Shown here one piece after another: positions 34,613 through 42,987 of a stretch of 64,000 bases of DNA. Source of the stretch: an uncultured Eggerthellaceae bacterium. Its GTDB lineage: Bacteria > Actinomycetota > Coriobacteriia > Coriobacteriales > Eggerthellaceae. The DNA is taken from positions 124,001 to 188,000 of the forward strand of contig CANOIM010000003.1 in the NCBI GenBank assembly GCA_947566075.1. The letters run 5' to 3'. The notes under the pieces were generated by a model. It saw only the letters and a program-made list of their open reading frames with translations. It was not told the DNA's origin and searched no databases. The number at the start of each line of letters is the position of its first letter. Positions within the stretch are counted from its first letter, which is position 1. Both the position numbers and the translations under genes were made by a program.

Positions 34613-35836
34613 ATGGGACAGATGGGCAAGGTCTGGGTCGGAGTGGATACGCACAAAGATGCCCATGTGGTATGCGTGCTCGATGCCAGCGGATGCAAGA
34701 TCGCAGAGGGGAGGTTCGAGGCGAGCGCAAGGGGATATGCCCAGATAGCGAAGCTCATCGGGGATGCGAAGGGCTGCTCTGCCGTGGGCATCGAAGGGAC
34801 GTCTTCCTACGGAGCTGGGCTCTACCGCTATCTCGATGAGCGAGGCTACAGCATCTTAGAAGCGCTCACGCCCCATCGGAGGCCGCGCGGAAAGGGAACG
34901 GCGAAGAACGACTCGATCGATGCTGAGAGGGCGGCCAGAGATGCCATGGCAGGCAATTGCACCGTCATCCCCAAATCCCAGAGGGGATGGGTGGAGGCGG
35001 CGCGGTGCCTCATCGTGGCGAGGAGGGCTGCCATCAAAACGCGCACCTCCTGCGCCAGTTCGATCAGACGGCTCATAGACACAGCCGATGACGGGATCAG
35101 GGCGCGCTATTCGCATGCCTCGATCAAGGAGATATGCGACAAGGTCAGGGTCGATGATGCCGAAGAGGGGATCGTGGCCGAGGGTACCTACGAAGCCCTG
35201 AGGTCCTTGGCCTTCCTGTGGAGATCCTCATCTGAGGAGGCAGACCGCATCGAAGAGGCCATCGCCGAGCTCGTGAGGGACAATGCTCCAGCGTTGCTGG
35301 ATATGGAGGGCTGCGGCGCGCTCTGCGCTGCGACCCTCGCCGTTGCCGCCGGGGACAACCCTGAGAGGATCGTAGATGATGCGGCATTCGCCTCCCTGTG
35401 CGGAGCAGCTCCGCTCGAAGCCTCTAGCGGCAAGGTCGTGCGCCATCGGCTCAACCGCGGTGGGAACCGGCAAGCCAACTGCGCCCTCCATAAGATGGCG
35501 ATCCAGCGCATGAGGTTCGATGACAGGACGAAGGCGTATGTGGATAGGCGCCTTGCGCAGGGCAAGACCAGAAGGGAGATCATCAGATGCCTCAAGAGAT
35601 ATCTCTGCCGGGAAGTGCTGCGGGCGCTGAAGGACCCGCATGCCGTGAGCGAGGATGATGGGAAAGCGCTGAAGCAGAGGAGGATGAGGCTGGGGCTGAC
35701 GCAAAGGGAGATAGAGGCCCATGCCGGCTTCGGGAAAGGAGTGGCTAGCAGGATAGAGAACGGCTCATGCACGAACAAGATGAAGCGAGAAGCCTATGCC
35801 CTTGCTCTATCGGCGTTAGGGAGAAGAGCATCCTGA
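34613..35836 (+). CDS. IS110-family transposase with C-terminal XRE-like HTH
   Basis: This 407-residue protein has the N-terminal DEDD RuvC-like domain: Asp12 in VGVDTHKDAH, Glu61 in GIEGTSSYG, Asp100 and Asp103 in NDSIDAERA. The Tnp_IS116-type C-terminal domain has the nucleophile-type Ser271/272 (EASSGK) and GGNRQAN. Beyond residue ~350 an unusual ~55-residue extension reads as a Cro/CI-type HTH (RRMRLGLTQREIEAHAGFGK, then GVASRIENG). The frame is open from 34526, but AAGGGAGAGG precedes the ATG at 34613, giving MGQMGKVWVGVD. Confidence 0.9.
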   Translation: MGQMGKVWVGVDTHKDAHVVCVLDASGCKIAEGRFEASARGYAQIAKLIGDAKGCSAVGIEGTSSYGAGLYRYLDERGYSILEALTPHRRPRGKGTAKNDSIDAERAARDAMAGNCTVIPKSQRGWVEAARCLIVARRAAIKTRTSCASSIRRLIDTADDGIRARYSHASIKEICDKVRVDDAEEGIVAEGTYEALRSLAFLWRSSSEEADRIEEAIAELVRDNAPALLDMEGCGALCAATLAVAAGDNPERIVDDAAFASLCGAAPLEASSGKVVRHRLNRGGNRQANCALHKMAIQRMRFDDRTKAYVDRRLAQGKTRREIIRCLKRYLCREVLRALKDPHAVSEDDGKALKQRRMRLGLTQREIEAHAGFGKGVASRIENGSCTNKMKREAYALALSALGRRAS

Positions 35837-35839
35837 GGG

Positions 35840-35849
35840 GTTGACAATG
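35840..35849. repeat. 10-bp direct repeat at the right IS junction
   Basis: This second copy of GTTGACAATG borders the IS110-family element. Removing the element with either copy restores the rpn frame. Confidence 0.8.
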
Positions 35850-36354
35850 ATAGGAGCATCATCTGGGAGAGCGAGAGGTCATGTTCCTTATCCCAGGCAG
35901 GAGCGTTCAAGGCGATCCAGCAGATGCCATCTTGCAGCTCTAGGTCTGGTGCTTCCTTGCAGGCATGCCTGAGCGTGTATCGAGGAAGGCCTCTATCGAG
36001 CGGGTCATGATCGCAAAGGTAGATGATGTAGCTTGTCGGGAGCTTTCCGTAGCTTGCGCCCTCAGGCAGGGCTGCGCTATCCATCACCGCCTGGTAGTAG
36101 CGCATCCTGCGTGCGATATGGGGCTCCCGCACCGATTGCATCTCTATGTCATAGACCTTGTTATCTGCTTTGGCGAACACATCCATGCGGACTCCGTGGC
36201 CATGCAAGCTGGGCTTCTCCGAGTGCTCATCGTCGATGTACTCGATACGTCCCACCTCGATGCCTAAGATGGTCTCCAGCATCATGGCGCATACCTTAGG
36301 ATCACGTACCACTCTGTCGAACATGGGCCAGTCCCTGATGGTGAGGTCTCTCAT
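35840..36354 (-). pseudogene. 5' part of Rpn-type nuclease gene split by an IS110 element
   Basis: The N-terminal ~170 residues have the PD-(D/E)XK features of Rpn/PDDEXK-transposase proteins: FDRVVRDPKVC at the start, VRMDVFAKADNKVYDIEMQ (the D...ExQ nuclease motif) and RRMRYYQAVMDSAALPEG...YGKLPTSYIIYLCD. The family promotes recombination or acts as a defence-associated nuclease. ATG at 36354 with a GGAAGGGGAAGG site is chosen over the upstream start at 36387. The gene is cut at the IS110 insertion and continues at 33937-34280. Confidence 0.82.
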
Positions 36355-36693
36355 ACACCTTCCCCTTCCCTCGAAAACCTTTTCCAAGGAAAGACCTTAA
36401 CCATGGGACCTGACAGATATCTGACAGGAACGTGTCACCCATCCATGCAGGATCTGCCAGACCCCTTCACCGATCCATCAAGGATCCTCCATGGGTTCGT
36501 TAGAGATCCAATGCTTTCCTGCATCGGACCCCACGGACCACTGGGACAGGTTGATCGGGATTCGAGCTTCGTACCCTCCGTCATCCTGAGCGAAGGCGAA
36601 GGGTCTCCACTCTGCGATAGGGATATGCTCTGTAGCCGGCATCCGGTCTTGATGCCTGCATTCTCCTCGGGGAGGGATGCCCCGCCATCAGCC
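36355..36693. other. Intergenic region with a widely dispersed motif
   Basis: No gene is seen. CGTCATCCTGAGCGAAGGCG at 36579-36598, continuing GAAGGGTCTC, resembles a sequence I recall as a common dispersed intergenic repeat in many bacterial genomes. ACCTGACAGATATCTGACAGG (36408-36428) is a short dyad (CCTGACAGATATCTGACAGG) upstream of the rpn gene. Confidence 0.4.
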
Positions 36694-37140
36694 TCAAAGG
36701 GCATCCGTGTCCAGGCAGATCGTGAAGGGGCCGTCATTGATGAGTCCTACTGCCATGTCAGCGCCGAAGCGCCCGGTGGCCACCACGGGAACATCTGCCC
36801 GCGCTCTGCGGATGAAGTCCTCGTAGAGCCTCTCAGCTTCCTGGGGCGGGGCAGCCTGGGTGAAGGAGGGCCGATTGCCCTTGCGGCAATCGGCGAAGAG
36901 GGTGAATTGGCTCACGATCAGCACGTCTCCGTTCACATCCCGCAGGCTGAGGTTGGTCTTGCCTACCTCGTCTTCGAAGATGCGCAGCTTGTAGATCTTG
37001 TTCCACAAGGTCTCAACCTGGGCTTCCGTGTCATGAGGGCCAACCCCTAACAGGATGAGATACCCCTGGCCGATGACTCCCACTACCTGACCATCTATGG
37101 TGACATTGGCTTCCTTGACGCGTTGGAGGACTGCTCGCAT
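36694..37140 (-). CDS. dtd: D-aminoacyl-tRNA deacylase
   Basis: The 148-residue protein has both Dtd signatures: SQFTLFADCRKGNRPSFT (about 78-95) and the cross-subunit motif near the C-terminus NDGPFTICLDT, slightly different from the common NxGPVT. Dtd removes D-amino acids and glycine mischarged on tRNA. It starts MRAVLQRVKEANV, as is typical, and stands alone. Confidence 0.92.
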   Translation of the reverse strand: MRAVLQRVKEANVTIDGQVVGVIGQGYLILLGVGPHDTEAQVETLWNKIYKLRIFEDEVGKTNLSLRDVNGDVLIVSQFTLFADCRKGNRPSFTQAAPPQEAERLYEDFIRRARADVPVVATGRFGADMAVGLINDGPFTICLDTDAL

Positions 37141-37194
37141 CTCGTTGCTCCTTGCCTGATGAAGACCACAGTATCTATCCTATTGTAGAATGGA

Positions 37195-38001
37195 ATGATG
37201 AAAAGCACCCATCCCGGTTCATTGTCTTGCAAGCTCATCGCTCTCATGTTGGCTGCTCTTTGTGCAGCTGGGCTTCTGACGGCCTGCGCAGCGCCCGGTT
37301 ATGTGAGCCCCTATGACTGGGCCGCCCTGCAGCGCCAGGGGGAGAAGCTTTCCTATGCACCAGACGGGGTGGTGGAATCCCGCTGGGGCGTGGATGTCTC
37401 CGCCCACCAGCATGCCATCGACTGGCAGCAGGTGGCTGATGCAGGGGTGCAGTTCGCCTTCGTGCGCTTGGGCAATCGCGGCGCTACGGAAGGGATCCTG
37501 TACGAAGACGAGTACTTCATGGCCAACGCCACCGGTGCCCATCAGGCGGGCATCCCTGTATCTGCCTACTTCTTCTCCCAGGCCATCTCCGAAGAGGAGG
37601 TCCAGGAAGAGGCTGATCTGGCGCTTTCGCTCCTGACGAAAGCCGAAGCCGAAGGGGTGCGCTTCGAAGCCGTGGCCTTTGACCATGAAGCGGTGGATGT
37701 AGAAGGGGCGCGGGCCAATGACTTGAGCGGGGATACTCTGAGCGCCTTCGCCATCTCCTTCTGCGAACGGATGGAGCGGGCGGGCTATGAGCCTCTGGTC
37801 TATGGCAATCAGCGGGATCTAGGGAAGCTGGATAAGGTGATCCATAGCGCCTACCCCCTCTGGCTGGCCGAATACGAGGTGGCAGCTCCCACGGCTCAGT
37901 TCGATTTCATACTGTGGCAGTATTCGAATGCCGGGAACATTCCCGGCATTCCCACGGAAGTGGATCTGAATATCTGGCTGCCGCTTCCGGAATCCTCGTA
38001 G
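37195..38001 (+). CDS. GH25 muramidase lipoprotein
   Basis: The 268-residue protein has a lipoprotein signal with lipobox LLTAC (Cys31) and a glycosyl hydrolase family 25 domain (about 62-265). Family motifs are GVDVSAHQ at the barrel start and FDHEAV (the catalytic acidic strand), with WLAEYE and WQYSNAG near the end. It should cleave peptidoglycan while anchored to the membrane. A perfect 12-bp inverted repeat with a 2-nt loop (37926-37951, GAATGCCGGGAA) lies inside the coding sequence. ATGs at 37195 and 37198 are both possible starts. Confidence 0.88.
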   Translation: MMKSTHPGSLSCKLIALMLAALCAAGLLTACAAPGYVSPYDWAALQRQGEKLSYAPDGVVESRWGVDVSAHQHAIDWQQVADAGVQFAFVRLGNRGATEGILYEDEYFMANATGAHQAGIPVSAYFFSQAISEEEVQEEADLALSLLTKAEAEGVRFEAVAFDHEAVDVEGARANDLSGDTLSAFAISFCERMERAGYEPLVYGNQRDLGKLDKVIHSAYPLWLAEYEVAAPTAQFDFILWQYSNAGNIPGIPTEVDLNIWLPLPESS

Positions 38002-38029
38002 CTGCCCCTGATCCTTTAAGGCTCTTCCG

Positions 38030-38347
38030 CTAGAGCGTGGCGTTCTCTTGGGCGTCTTGCACCTGCTGGGCTTGCTGGGGGTTCATCCAGTCCCCCGTAG
38101 CACCCAGTACGATGCACAGCACCACCACTGCCACCACGGCGATGATGGCCCAGATGAGCCCTGGATGCTTCCGCTTGGACCCGGCAGGACCGTCTTCGTC
38201 CACCTCATATTCCTCCATGGCGGGGAATTCCGGATCCGTTTCTGAGGATTCCATCACCACTGGCTCATCGTTGGCCAGCGTGTCGCGGGGATGCGCCTGG
38301 GCAGAAGCGCGCATCCTCTTCTCGTCAACGCGGGGTAGGGGCTTCAT
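38030..38347 (-). CDS. Small single-span membrane protein
   Basis: The 105-residue protein has an acidic N-terminal half, one membrane helix (about 65-83, WAIIAVVAVVVLCIVLGA) and a short Gln-rich tail. It resembles no family I recognise. GGAGG lies 7 nt before the ATG at 38347. It follows trpB2 on the same strand by 15 bp and probably shares its attenuated transcript. Confidence 0.65.
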   Translation of the reverse strand: MKPLPRVDEKRMRASAQAHPRDTLANDEPVVMESSETDPEFPAMEEYEVDEDGPAGSKRKHPGLIWAIIAVVAVVVLCIVLGATGDWMNPQQAQQVQDAQENATL

Positions 38348-38362
38348 CGGGGCCTCCTTCGT

Positions 38363-39772
38363 CTATTGGATTCCCGGCACTGAGGGGATGGTGGCGAATC
38401 CCGCTTCCAGCTCCTCATCGGTTGGCACGTGGTCAGCCATCTTGCCGTTGTTGTAGGCATCGTAGGCGTACATATCGAAGTACCCCGTGCCCGTGAGACC
38501 GAACAGGATCACCTTCTCCTGACCAGTCTCTGCGCACCTCTTCGCCTCTTCCATGGCCACATAGATGGCATGGGCGCTTTCCGGCGCGGGCAGGATGGTT
38601 TCCAGTCGTGCGAATTCCTCTGCCGCCCCGAACACGTCTGTCTGCTTCACGGCCACTGCTTCCATGTAGCCATCGTGCTTGAGCTTGCTCACGATAGGCG
38701 CCATGCCATGGTAGCGAAGCCCTCCTGCATGATCAGGGGAGGGGAGGAAGCCGTTACCGAGCGTGTACATCTTGCAGAGCGGACAGGTTTGGCCCGTATC
38801 GGCGAAATCGTAGGCGTACTTGCCGCGGGTGAGCGAAGGGCAGCTAGCGGGCTCTACGGCGATGAAGCGGGTATCGGGCTTGTCCCCGCGCAGCTTATCG
38901 CGCATGAACGGCGCGATAAGACCACCTAGGTTGGATCCGCCTCCTGCGCAGCCGATCACCACATCTGGGTATTCGCCCAACTCCTCCAAGGCCGTGTAGC
39001 TCTCAAGCCCGATGATGGACTGATGCAGCACCACCTGGTTCAGCACGCTGCCCAGCTGGTAGCGGCCCTTGTTGCCGGGGACGTTCAGCGCCCGCTCCAC
39101 CGCCTCAGAGATGGCCGTGCCCAGGCTCCCCGTGGAATCAGGATGCTCTGCCAGCATCTTGCGGCCCACCTCGGTGGTGTTGGAGGGCGAAGGAGTGACG
39201 GTGGCGTTGAATGTCTCCATGATATTGCGCCGGAACGGCTTCTGCTCATAGGAGCACTTCACCATGAACACGTCCAGATCCAGGCCGTAATGGTCAGCGG
39301 CTTCGGAAAGCGCGGTGCCCCATTGGCCCGCTCCCGTTTCGGTGGTGATCTTGTCCAAGTCCTGTTCCTTGGCATAGTAGGCCTGGGCCAGGGCGGAGTT
39401 CAGCTTGTGAGAGCCCGAGGTGTTGTTGCCTTCGAATTTGTAGTAGATGTGGGCGGGGGTGTTCAGGAACCGCTCCAAGTTGTAGGCGCGGCACAGGGGG
39501 CTGGGCCGGTACACCTTGTACATCTCGCGTACGCCTTCGGGTATATCGAAATAGGCCGTCTCGTCATCCAGTTCCTGTTTGACCAGCTCATCGCAGAAGA
39601 CAGGCGCGATATCCTCAGGGCGCGCCACCTGGCCGTTGGGCAACCGCATGGGATCAGGCGGCTCGGGCATGTCAGCGCGCAGGTTGTACCATTGGGTGGG
39701 GATCTGGTCCTCTCGCAGATACAGCCGGTAGGGGGCCTCTTTGCTGGTGGTCGTCTTGGTAGCCTCTGCCAT
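38363..39772 (-). CDS. trpB2: TrpB2-type tryptophan synthase beta subunit
   Basis: The 469-residue protein is the TrpB2 type, longer than TrpB1 and with the extended N-terminus (REDQIPTQWYNLRADMPEPPDP). PLP-binding Lys123 lies in SGSHKLNSA and the phosphate loop is GCAGGGSNLGG. TrpB2 condenses indole and serine to tryptophan and often works without TrpA. No other trp gene is in the window. Upstream on the same strand lie a promoter, a leader peptide with three Trp codons and an intrinsic terminator, so expression should be controlled by attenuation according to charged tRNA-Trp. Confidence 0.92.
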   Translation of the reverse strand: MAEATKTTTSKEAPYRLYLREDQIPTQWYNLRADMPEPPDPMRLPNGQVARPEDIAPVFCDELVKQELDDETAYFDIPEGVREMYKVYRPSPLCRAYNLERFLNTPAHIYYKFEGNNTSGSHKLNSALAQAYYAKEQDLDKITTETGAGQWGTALSEAADHYGLDLDVFMVKCSYEQKPFRRNIMETFNATVTPSPSNTTEVGRKMLAEHPDSTGSLGTAISEAVERALNVPGNKGRYQLGSVLNQVVLHQSIIGLESYTALEELGEYPDVVIGCAGGGSNLGGLIAPFMRDKLRGDKPDTRFIAVEPASCPSLTRGKYAYDFADTGQTCPLCKMYTLGNGFLPSPDHAGGLRYHGMAPIVSKLKHDGYMEAVAVKQTDVFGAAEEFARLETILPAPESAHAIYVAMEEAKRCAETGQEKVILFGLTGTGYFDMYAYDAYNNGKMADHVPTDEELEAGFATIPSVPGIQ

Positions 39773-39856
39773 CTTCCTTGTCCTTTCTCGCGGCGTTCAG
39801 CTTCTCTGCTCGTTCGATCTGCGCCTGTTCGGCTTGAAGTCCTGGGATGTGGGGTG

Positions 39857-39891
39857 AAAAAAAGAAGACCCCCGAGTCATCGAGGGTCTTC
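39857..39891 (-). terminator. Attenuator terminator of trpB2
   Basis: On the minus strand GAAGACCCTCG...CGGGGGTCTTC forms a hairpin (stem of at least 8 bp) followed by seven T's, 85 nt before the trpB2 start. The upstream strand region (TTATCGAACTTC) can pair with GAAG...TCGAT of the hairpin's first arm as an antiterminator. Confidence 0.85.
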
Positions 39892-39929
39892 AAGGCGTCT
39901 ATGCTGAGGCGAAGTTCGATAACCCGGAT

Positions 39930-39989
39930 CTAAGATATTCCCTTCTGCCACCACCAAGCACCAGCAACCGTTTGCACGGCTGCGTTCAT
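39930..39989 (-). CDS. trp leader peptide with three consecutive Trp codons
   Basis: ATG at 39989 opens a 19-codon frame reading MNAAVQTVAGAWWWQKGIS and ends TAG at 39930-39932. Three adjacent TGG codons sit 38 nt before the start of the attenuator hairpin. Ribosome stalling there when Trp-tRNA is scarce would favour the antiterminator. The Shine-Dalgarno is weak. Confidence 0.85.
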   Translation of the reverse strand: MNAAVQTVAGAWWWQKGIS

Positions 39990-40042
39990 GATATGTGCCT
40001 GAGCGTTGGTCAAGGTAAGCCTTTCGTATCGGGTCAGTGCGC

Positions 40043-40070
40043 AGGATAGCAGACTTTCGCCTTCGTGCAA
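40043..40070 (-). promoter_or_regulatory. Promoter of the trpB2 leader
   Basis: On the minus strand TTGCAC (40065-40070) and TATCCT (40043-40048) are separated by 16 nt. Transcription would start about 45-50 nt before the leader peptide. Confidence 0.7.
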
Positions 40071-40288
40071 GGGGGAATCCTGTTAAGCGCTTCTCTTCCT
40101 CCCTTCAGGGCGGTACGGATGCAGAACGAATGCTGGGGGCGGGGATCAGGCGTGGCCTTCTGGTCCTCCGATGGGTCTCTTTCGGAAAAGGCCATGGCTT
40201 CGTGGCCGCGCAACGGAGAGGTTCGCGCTAAAATCACAGGCTCCAACAGAAAGCAGCTCCTACGGGCTGCGAGACCCAAGGAATGCGC

Positions 40289-41317
40289 GTGATCGAATTA
40301 AAGCATCTGACCAAGACGTTCAAGACGGGGAAGGAAAGCTTCACTGCCGTCAACGACGTGAACCTCACCATCCAAGACGGTGAGGTATTCGGCATCATCG
40401 GCTTTTCGGGCGCCGGCAAATCCACGTTGGTGCGCTGCATGAACCTGCTGGAGCGTCCCACCTCTGGTCAGGTGATCATCGACGGCGTTGACCTCACTCA
40501 GCTCCCCTTGAAGCAACTGCGGGAAGAGCGCAAGCGCATCGGCATGATCTTCCAGCAGTTCAACCTGCTCTCTCAAAGCACGGTGGCGGCGAACGTGCGC
40601 TATCCTCTGGAGATATCCGGCGTTCCGAAGGATAAGGCTGATGCCCGGGTGAAGGAACTGCTGGAACTGGTTGACCTCTCAGACAAGGCCACCTCCTACC
40701 CGGCCCAGCTCTCCGGAGGCCAGAAACAGCGGGTGGCCATCGCCCGGGCCTTGGCCACTGACCCGAAGATCATCCTCTGCGATGAGGCCACCAGCGCGCT
40801 TGACCCTATCACCACCCGCTCTATCTTGGATCTGCTCAAGCGCCTGAATACCGAATTCGGCGTGACCATCGTGGTCATCACCCATGAGATGCGCGTGGTG
40901 GAGCAGATCTGTGACCGGGTGGCTGTCATGAGCGAAGGCCAAGTGAAGGAAGAGGGAACCGTCTTCGATGTCTTCCTGCAGCCGAAGTCAGACACGGCGA
41001 AGCGGCTGATCGAACCTTCCCATGCTGAGGCTGTTGGCGAACTGCCCCCGAACAGCCTGCGCCTGGCCTTCACGGGCGAGGAATCCGGTGCTCCCGTCAT
41101 ATCTGACATGACCGTCCAGTGCGATGTCATGGTGAACATCCTCTCGGCCAATACAGAGGTCATCGGCGGCAAGACCTTGGGCCAGATGCTGATCCAGCTG
41201 CCGGAGGACACGGCAGCCCAAGACCGTATCAAGCATTACTTGGAGCGGCGCGGCATCTTCTTCGAAGCCAATACCACTGCGGCGGGAGAAGACGCGGGCT
41301 CTCAGGAGGTGATCTAG
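40289..41317 (+). CDS. metN: Methionine ABC transporter ATP-binding protein
   Basis: The ~342-residue ATPase has Walker A GFSGAGKST, signature LSGGQKQR, Walker B ILCDEATSALDP, and a C-terminal NIL domain (about 262-330) that senses methionine in MetN proteins. The open frame has ATG at 40283 directly abutting AAGGA, whereas GTG at 40289 is ideally spaced and gives MIELKHLTKTFKTG, the usual MetN start. It is immediately followed by metI. Upstream, 40071-40288 shows no recognisable SAM riboswitch or T-box. Confidence 0.92.
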   Translation: MIELKHLTKTFKTGKESFTAVNDVNLTIQDGEVFGIIGFSGAGKSTLVRCMNLLERPTSGQVIIDGVDLTQLPLKQLREERKRIGMIFQQFNLLSQSTVAANVRYPLEISGVPKDKADARVKELLELVDLSDKATSYPAQLSGGQKQRVAIARALATDPKIILCDEATSALDPITTRSILDLLKRLNTEFGVTIVVITHEMRVVEQICDRVAVMSEGQVKEEGTVFDVFLQPKSDTAKRLIEPSHAEAVGELPPNSLRLAFTGEESGAPVISDMTVQCDVMVNILSANTEVIGGKTLGQMLIQLPEDTAAQDRIKHYLERRGIFFEANTTAAGEDAGSQEVI

Positions 41318-41977
41318 ATGTCTCCGGAGATGATGGACCTTCTGCTCACAGGCACCTGGGAAACGTTGTACATGACCCTTGTCTCCACGGCTATCGCCTA
41401 CGTCATCGGCGTGCCGGTGGGGGTCATCCTCTATATCACCGGAGAAGGCGGCATTCGCCAGAACCGGGCAGTGAACTTCGTGATGGGCATCATCGTGAAC
41501 ATCCTGCGTTCGGTCCCCTTCCTCATCCTGCTGGTGGCCATCCTGCCCTTCACGCGGGCGGTGGTGGGCACCACCATCGGCTCTACGGCCACTATCGTGC
41601 CCCTCGTGGTGGCAGCGGCCCCCTATGTGGCCCGCATGGTGGAATCCTCCCTGAAGGAAGTGGACGCCGGGGTGATAGAAGCGGCCCGGGCCATGGGCTC
41701 ATCCACGTTCCAGATGATCTGGAAGGTCTTCTTGCCCGAGGCGCGGCCCTCGCTGCTCGTGGGTGCTACCATCTCGCTCGCTACCATCCTGGGGTATTCC
41801 GCCATGGCTGGTTTCGTGGGAGGCGGCGGCTTGGGTGCCATTGCCATCAACTACGGTTACTACCGCTACCAGTCCGATGTCATGCTCATCACGGTGGCCT
41901 TGCTTGTGGTCATCGTGCAGATATTCCAGGAAGGTGGTTTGAAGCTCGTCAACAAAGTGGACAAGCGGTTGAGATGA
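41318..41977 (+). CDS. metI: Methionine ABC transporter permease
   Basis: The 219-residue inner-membrane permease has five or six helices and the EAA loop (EAARAMGSSTFQMIWKVFLPEA). It starts directly at the stop of metN. With MetN and MetQ it imports D/L-methionine and related compounds. Confidence 0.93.
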   Translation: MSPEMMDLLLTGTWETLYMTLVSTAIAYVIGVPVGVILYITGEGGIRQNRAVNFVMGIIVNILRSVPFLILLVAILPFTRAVVGTTIGSTATIVPLVVAAAPYVARMVESSLKEVDAGVIEAARAMGSSTFQMIWKVFLPEARPSLLVGATISLATILGYSAMAGFVGGGGLGAIAINYGYYRYQSDVMLITVALLVVIVQIFQEGGLKLVNKVDKRLR

Positions 41978-42027
41978 TCCAAATGAAGGAAAGAAAAGAA
42001 AGAAAAAGAAAGGGAAAGGAAGACAAG

Positions 42028-42882
42028 ATGAAGGTTTCAAAGAGATTCGCGGCTATAGCAGTGGTAGCGGCAACAGCTCTGGCTCTGGGATTGGCTGGCT
42101 GCTCCGGCGGTTCCAGTTCCTCCAGCGCAGGTTCTGCGGCTGCCGAAGGGGACGACACGGTCATCACCGTGGGCGCTTCTCCCACCCCCCATGCCGAGAT
42201 ACTGAAGCAGGTTGAACAGGCTCTAGCTGATGAGGGTTATCAGCTGGAAGTGGTGGAATACAATGACTACGTGCTACCGAACACCGCCCTGGAAGAGGGC
42301 GAGCTGGACGCGAACTACTTCCAGCACATCACCTATCTGAACGATTTCAATGATGAGAACGGCACCCATCTGGCCAATGCCGCGGGCATCCACTTCGAGC
42401 CCTTCGGCCTGTATTCCAACAAGGTTGCCTCTCTGGATGAGCTCCAAGATGGTGCCGTGGTGGCGGTCCCGAACGACACCACCAACGAGGCTCGCGCTTT
42501 GCTGTTGCTGGAACAAGAAGGGCTCATCAAGCTGAAGGAAGGCGCTGGCCTGAATGCCACCGTCATAGATATCGTGGAGAACCCGAAGAATCTCCAGATC
42601 CAGGAAGTGGAAGCTGCTCAGGTCCCGCGCACCTTGGATGAGGTGGATGTAGCCGCCATCAACGGCAACTACGCGTTGAATGCAGGGCTGAACGTGGCTG
42701 ATGCCATTGCCACGGAATCTGATGAAGGCGAAGCGGCCAAGGCCTATGTGAACGTCATCGCCGTCAAGGAAGGCTCTGAGGATTCACCGAAGATCCAGGC
42801 GCTGGTGGAAGCCCTTGAGACCGATGCGGTCAAGCAGTACATCGCTGACACCTACAATGGGGCTGTCGTCACCGTCTTCTAA
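42028..42882 (+). CDS. metQ: Methionine-binding lipoprotein (NlpA family)
   Basis: The 284-residue lipoprotein has signal sequence and lipobox LAGC (Cys25), then a Ser-rich linker and the NlpA/MetQ domain (VGASPTPHAEIL; NYFQHITYLNDF; VAVPNDTTNEARAL). The frame stays open far upstream inside metI; ATG at 42028 with AAAGGA is the true start. A 7-bp hairpin (42893-42912) follows. Confidence 0.93.
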   Translation: MKVSKRFAAIAVVAATALALGLAGCSGGSSSSSAGSAAAEGDDTVITVGASPTPHAEILKQVEQALADEGYQLEVVEYNDYVLPNTALEEGELDANYFQHITYLNDFNDENGTHLANAAGIHFEPFGLYSNKVASLDELQDGAVVAVPNDTTNEARALLLLEQEGLIKLKEGAGLNATVIDIVENPKNLQIQEVEAAQVPRTLDEVDVAAINGNYALNAGLNVADAIATESDEGEAAKAYVNVIAVKEGSEDSPKIQALVEALETDAVKQYIADTYNGAVVTVF

Positions 42883-42892
42883 CGTCTCTCGT

Positions 42893-42912
42893 ACAGACCT
42901 CTGACGGTCTGT
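42893..42912 (+). terminator. Hairpin after metQ
   Basis: ACAGACC / GGTCTGT with a 6-nt loop lies 10 nt after the metQ stop and is followed by TCCTGTT. It is terminator-like but has no clean U-run. Confidence 0.45.
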
Positions 42913-42931
42913 TCCTGTTAAGGCGCTCGCA

Positions 42932-42981
42932 CTCCCTTCCGTTGTATCTTCTGGTCAGACCAGCGGATACGCGGAAGGGAG
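42932..42981 (+). promoter_or_regulatory. Hairpin that sequesters a Shine-Dalgarno
   Basis: The near-perfect stem CTCCCTTCCG...CTGGTC / GACCAG...CGGAAGGGAG, 24-25 nt per arm with few mismatches, ends at the AAGGGAGG ribosome site (42975-42982) of the next gene. The site would be base-paired with CTCCCTT. It could control translation by temperature, a ligand, or coupling, or could be a terminator for metQ. Confidence 0.6.
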
Positions 42982-42987
42982 GCTGCT

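Larger units (their letters stand above)
34281..35839 (+). mobile_element. IS110-family insertion sequence
   Basis: The element is about 1.56 kb and bounded by 10-bp direct repeats (34271-34280, 35840-35849). It has one transposase gene ending only 3 bp before the right edge and a 332-nt non-coding region at the left, the arrangement of IS110-group elements where the left end encodes the bridge RNA. No terminal inverted repeats are obvious. It interrupts an Rpn-type nuclease gene on the opposite strand. Confidence 0.85.

Noticed and set aside
40071..40288. SAM riboswitch or T-box before metNIQ
   Set aside because: No SAM-riboswitch stem set or T-box sequence is visible.
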